Assembly (NCBI GenBank): GCA_002839535.1
Contig: PGYF01000013.1
Location: forward strand, 5,176 to 44,968
Length of the DNA stretch: 39,793 nt
Source of the DNA: Nitrospira bacterium HGW-Nitrospira-1
GTDB lineage: Bacteria; Nitrospirota; Thermodesulfovibrionia; Thermodesulfovibrionales; UBA6898
Reading direction: 5' to 3'
Below, piece by piece: positions 38,920-39,793 of this stretch. The notes beneath the pieces were generated by a model, which saw nothing but the letters and a program-made list of their open reading frames with translations, was not told the origin of the DNA and did not search any database. The position numbers and the translations under genes were made by a program. Within the stretch, counting starts at the first letter, position 1; each line of letters opens with the position of its first letter.

Positions 38920-39133
38920 GTTGCGTGTCCTTTCCGGGAAAGAGGTATGTGCCATCTTGACCAATCAAGGCTTTGAGCAAGTGCGCCAGCGCAGTAGCCA
39001 CATCGTAATGCAGAAGAAGTTACCCCGAGGTACGATAACTGTTCCTGTTCCAGACCATAATGAAATCCGAATTGGGACGCTGCAATCTATAATCCGCCAG
39101 TCAGGGCTGCCTCGAAGTGAATTTGAATTATAA
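38912..39133 (+). CDS. hicA: HicA-type mRNA interferase toxin
   Basis: 73 residues with the dsRBD-like HicA fold: LSGKEVCAILTNQGFEQVRQ, catalytic His30 in RSSHIVMQK, and TVPVPDHNEIRIGTLQSIIRQ. HicA cleaves mRNA when free of HicB. TTG 38912 overlaps the last codons of hicB, with GAGGTGG just upstream. The order is antitoxin first, unlike the classic hicAB order but common in other loci. Confidence 0.9.
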   Translation: MGKLRVLSGKEVCAILTNQGFEQVRQRSSHIVMQKKLPRGTITVPVPDHNEIRIGTLQSIIRQSGLPRSEFEL

Positions 39134-39150
39134 CCACCTGGTGCCTAACA

Positions 39151-39250
39151 CTTATAATGCCCTGCGCGCTTATAAATTAATCTGTTAAATTATTCATCCG
39201 CTTATAAAATAATCTTGACAAACATATAAATACATGGTCATATGATGATA
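39151..39250 (+). promoter_or_regulatory. Promoter and direct repeats upstream of the arsR-type gene
   Basis: TTGACA (39215-39220) with a poor TCATAT at 39238 (17-base spacer) or a better TATGAT at 39241 (20-base spacer) places the start of transcription at about 39250-39253, on the ATG. Upstream, CTTATAA occurs at 39151, 39169 and 39201. The last two extend to CTTATAAATTAATCTG and CTTATAAAATAATCTTG, 32 bases apart (three helical turns), the second overlapping the -35 box. These are candidate operators. Confidence 0.5.
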
Positions 39251-39654
39251 TGAAAAAGATCCAAAAGATTATGGGCCTGCTCTCTGATAACGCCCGCCTG
39301 AGGATATTGATGCTTCTGATGAGCAGGGAATCATGCGTATGCCAGGTTATGGGTGTTCTCGGCATTTCGCAGCCCCTCGTGTCGAGGAATCTAAAACTCC
39401 TTGGCGATGTTGGTTTTCTGGAAGGACGGAAGGAAGGCAAGCTCGTCTTTTATTCAATGAAAAAAAAGATGGATGACTTCAACGCCGGAATAATCGGGTT
39501 ATTGAGAGAGACTTTAAGAGGCGACAGAATTTTATCAAAAGATATCAGGTCGCTTCGAGCCTGCGAGGAGTTTCAGAAAAAGTCGGGAAAGTGCGATATG
39601 AAGACTTTTTCTGAATATATGTCAAAGAGACGCGGAAAGGCGTCAAGAGTTTAG
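39250..39654 (+). CDS. ArsR/SmtB-family metal- or metalloid-sensing repressor
   Basis: 134 residues. Winged helix-turn-helix: LLSDNARLRILMLL, recognition helix QPLVSRNLKLL, wing FLEGRKEGKLVFYSM. The CVC pair (Cys29, Cys31 in ESCVCQV) matches the As(III)/Sb(III)-binding ELCVCD site of ArsR; Cys104 and Cys115 near the C-terminus could also bind metal. No Shine-Dalgarno precedes ATG 39250, and the predicted transcription start falls on it, suggesting a leaderless mRNA. No resistance gene follows before the repeat at the window end. Confidence 0.88.
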   Translation: MKKIQKIMGLLSDNARLRILMLLMSRESCVCQVMGVLGISQPLVSRNLKLLGDVGFLEGRKEGKLVFYSMKKKMDDFNAGIIGLLRETLRGDRILSKDIRSLRACEEFQKKSGKCDMKTFSEYMSKRRGKASRV

Positions 39655-39697
39655 CCCGCCTAATGCAGCAAGTGACGAGTAACAATGTCCCGGTTTT

Positions 39698-39793
39698 GTG
39701 AAGAACCCTGTGCCAAGAGCACAGGGCGTCAAAAGTCAAAACAAATTTATTCTGTCATTGTCCGGCTTGACCCCCGCATCAAGCATGCCCTCT
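39698..39793. repeat. Dispersed intergenic repeat, copy C (cut by window end)
   Basis: These 96 bases are identical to 35128-35223, including the CCCTGTGC-CAAGA-GCACAGGG hairpin at 39706-39726. The last 41 bases equal bases 1-41 of the window. The stretch 39655-39697 contains GTGACGA-GTAACAA, shared with 26824-26837, and no gene. Confidence 0.9.

Noticed and set aside
1..39793. Circular replicon, suggested by identical 41-base ends
   Set aside because: The same 41 bases also occur at 35183-35223, so the ends are copies of a dispersed repeat. No replication or partition gene is present and the content is chromosomal.

Overview
The window reads as ordinary chromosome of an anaerobic or microaerophilic Gram-negative bacterium. 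My best guess is Nitrospirota (Thermodesulfovibrio-like) or a deltaproteobacterial relative. This is inferred from gene content: futalosine-route menaquinone genes (mqnB, mqnD), the DapL diaminopimelate route, System II cytochrome c maturation (ccsB) fused to a hemA-hemC operon, LipM-type octanoyl transfer, and PATAN-type chemosensory proteins. No 16S gene is present, so the taxon is unproven. The window starts and ends in the same dispersed repeat (bases 1-41 equal 39753-39793), as expected for a contig broken at repeats.

Layout. 250-8322 (+): argG, dprA, an Smg-like gene, topA (frameshifted before its zinc ribbons), a 47-codon gene, ccsB, hemA and hemC, nearly all overlapping or closely spaced. 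8343-11777 (-): rpsB, tsf, pyrH, frr, a 45-codon gene and a DksA-type gene with a histone-H1-like lysine tail. 11976-19619 (+): mqnB and mqnD, separated by an AT-rich accessory island (12726-18872). The island carries a MITE-like element, a three-gene overlapping cassette (TIGR04255 protein, small WFWALR protein, DUF7689-like Cys/His protein), a restriction-modification locus with nuclease and methyltransferase fused in one polypeptide, a RhuM-Fic gene, a half-length specificity subunit, and a DUF3024 gene.

19725-26627: a membrane protein gene convergent with a lysA-dapF-dapA-lipM operon, then divergent aconitase. 26741-27012: tRNA-Lys(UUU), a dispersed element abutting the 3' end of a tRNA-Glu-like gene, and a terminator. 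27019-33224 (-): a chemosensory cluster (CheA-REC, CheW, CheY-like, REC-PATAN, a haem-binding Tll0287/HAMP membrane sensor with no output domain, a small cytosolic protein and a small secreted protein). 33402-35077 (+): dapL and folK. 35466-38108 (-): rluD and pgi. 38270-39654 (+): a hypothetical gene with an early stop, hicBA and an ArsR-type repressor that appears to be leaderless.

How the genes work together: dapA, dapF, lysA and dapL make a short aspartate-to-lysine and peptidoglycan DAP route. ccsB, hemA and hemC link haem synthesis to cytochrome c assembly. The haem sensor in the chemosensory cluster suggests redox or ligand control of motility.

The most unusual features are: (1) repeat-derived, reading-frame-preserving insertions, several built from heptamer tandem repeats, inside conserved enzymes (topA, hemC, dapF twice, perhaps mqnB); (2) the uncharacterised three-gene cassette next to the fused restriction-modification locus; (3) the haem-sensor chemosensory cluster; (4) three short overlapping genes that length-limited gene calling misses. 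Everything here is read by eye; no database search was run.
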